From positions 2,976,001 through 3,040,000 of the forward strand of contig NZ_CP016761.1 in NCBI RefSeq assembly GCF_001642935.1: a stretch of DNA of 64,000 bases, in the 5' to 3' direction. The notes below the pieces were generated by a model. It made no database searches and had not been told where the DNA came from. It saw nothing but the letters and a program-made list of their open reading frames with translations. Below, in pieces: positions 63,541-64,000 of this stretch (position 1 is its first letter; the number at the start of each line of letters is the position of its first letter). The position numbers were made by a program, and so were the translations under genes. Source of the stretch: Fictibacillus arsenicus. GTDB taxonomy: Bacteria; Bacillota; Bacilli; Bacillales; Fictibacillaceae.

Positions 63541-63999
63541 TTATTGTCTTAAAAATCCGCCTTCAGAATGGATGATTTGTCCTGTAATCCACTCGGCTTC
63601 TGGTGAAGCTAAAAACGCGATCAACCTTGCTGCATCTTCAGGTTTGCCGATTCTTCCTAAAGGAAACTTCGGCAATAATACTTCTTTAAGAACTTCTGTC
63701 ATCCATCCGGTATCGGTCGGTCCAGGATTTACAGCATTAACTGTAATCCCTTTATGACCTAGTTCCGCAGCCATCGTTACCGTTAAAGCGTCAATCGCAC
63801 CTTTTGTAGCGGCATAAGCCATTTCACCTGTCATCGGACCTTTTGACTGGCCAGAAGTCAGATGAATGATGCTTCCCTTTGATCCTTTAAAACGTTTTGC
63901 GAATTCCACACTTAAAAGAGCAGTCGCGCGAAGATTTATGGCGTAATGCTTGTCCAGCATCTCGCTTGTTGTTTCTTCCCAAGTGTGGTTTTGTGAAAA
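63541..63999 (-). CDS. SDR-family oxidoreductase (partial, N-terminus beyond window)
   Basis: The frame is open to the window edge; 152 residues of the C-terminal part are seen. Ser in IIHLTSGQSKG and the YxxxK motif MAYAATKGAIDAL are the SDR catalytic residues; VNAVNPGPTDTGWM and EWITGQIIHSEGGF are typical of the classical 3-oxoacyl-reductase-like group. The NAD(P) Rossmann start is outside. Substrate unknown. Confidence 0.88.
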   Translation of the reverse strand, partial: FSQNHTWEETTSEMLDKHYAINLRATALLSVEFAKRFKGSKGSIIHLTSGQSKGPMTGEMAYAATKGAIDALTVTMAAELGHKGITVNAVNPGPTDTGWMTEVLKEVLLPKFPLGRIGKPEDAARLIAFLASPEAEWITGQIIHSEGGFLRQ

Positions 64000-64000
64000 A

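Overview
The window looks like chromosomal DNA of an endospore-forming, low-GC Gram-positive of the family Bacillaceae. Evidence is CotF-like coat proteins, sporulation-type kinase signatures, a Spo0E-like phosphatase, a germinant-receptor remnant, strong AGGAGG ribosome binding sites with frequent TTG and GTG starts, and long runs of gene order shared with Bacillus subtilis. Fictibacillus or a near relative is my guess; that is inference. No rRNA, tRNA, CRISPR array, prophage or transposase gene was seen.

Layout. 1-6.5 kb: the 5' part of a YhgE/Pip membrane protein, two coat-type proteins, a secreted M14 carboxypeptidase, a CapA-family protein and small membrane proteins. 6.6-13.1 kb: an FNT channel, an EamA exporter, a three-gene polar amino-acid ABC importer with a probable CodY site, and a PAS histidine kinase. 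13.3-21.4 kb: the yug region (mstX, yugO, yugN, pgi, yugJ, yuzA, yugI), interrupted between mstX and yugO by an RsgI anti-sigma gene paired with a gene coding only the C-terminal part of SigI. 21.5-31.9 kb: asparagine synthetase, an aspartase-type lyase, an alpha/beta hydrolase followed by a collapsed gerA-type operon, ypgR, and kynU-kynB. 32-45 kb: a second CapA protein and the yui/yum/yut region (yuiF, yuiE, yuiD, yuiC, yuiB, yuiA, NDH-2, yumC, yutM). 45-54 kb: mqnE of the futalosine menaquinone pathway, dapF, an FMN riboswitch driving ribU, a CNT nucleoside transporter, yuzB, yutJ, yuzD and yutI. 53.7-63.1 kb: the complete arginine operon argCJBD-carAB-argF. The window ends in a partial SDR gene.

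The most striking non-coding content is a set of intergenic elements. One family has imperfect terminal inverted repeats beginning GGCTNTTTTC and ending GAAAACAGCC; the clearest copy is flanked by an exact 8-bp direct repeat. Its interior holds a GC-rich foldable core, an array of roughly 21-nt phased units, or both. The arrays carry a different key motif at different loci (TTTCGCTCA, TTTCACGC, CACGTTAAT, GGATTC) but keep the same 20-21 nt spacing and a conserved header or tail. They often lie just downstream of genes, sometimes between a stop codon and its terminator. I know no name for them.

Other points worth checking are the SigI C-domain/RsgI pair beside the Mistic and K+ channel genes, the gerA-gerC deletion fusion, and candidate Rex, CcpA, CodY, AhrC and SigB sites.
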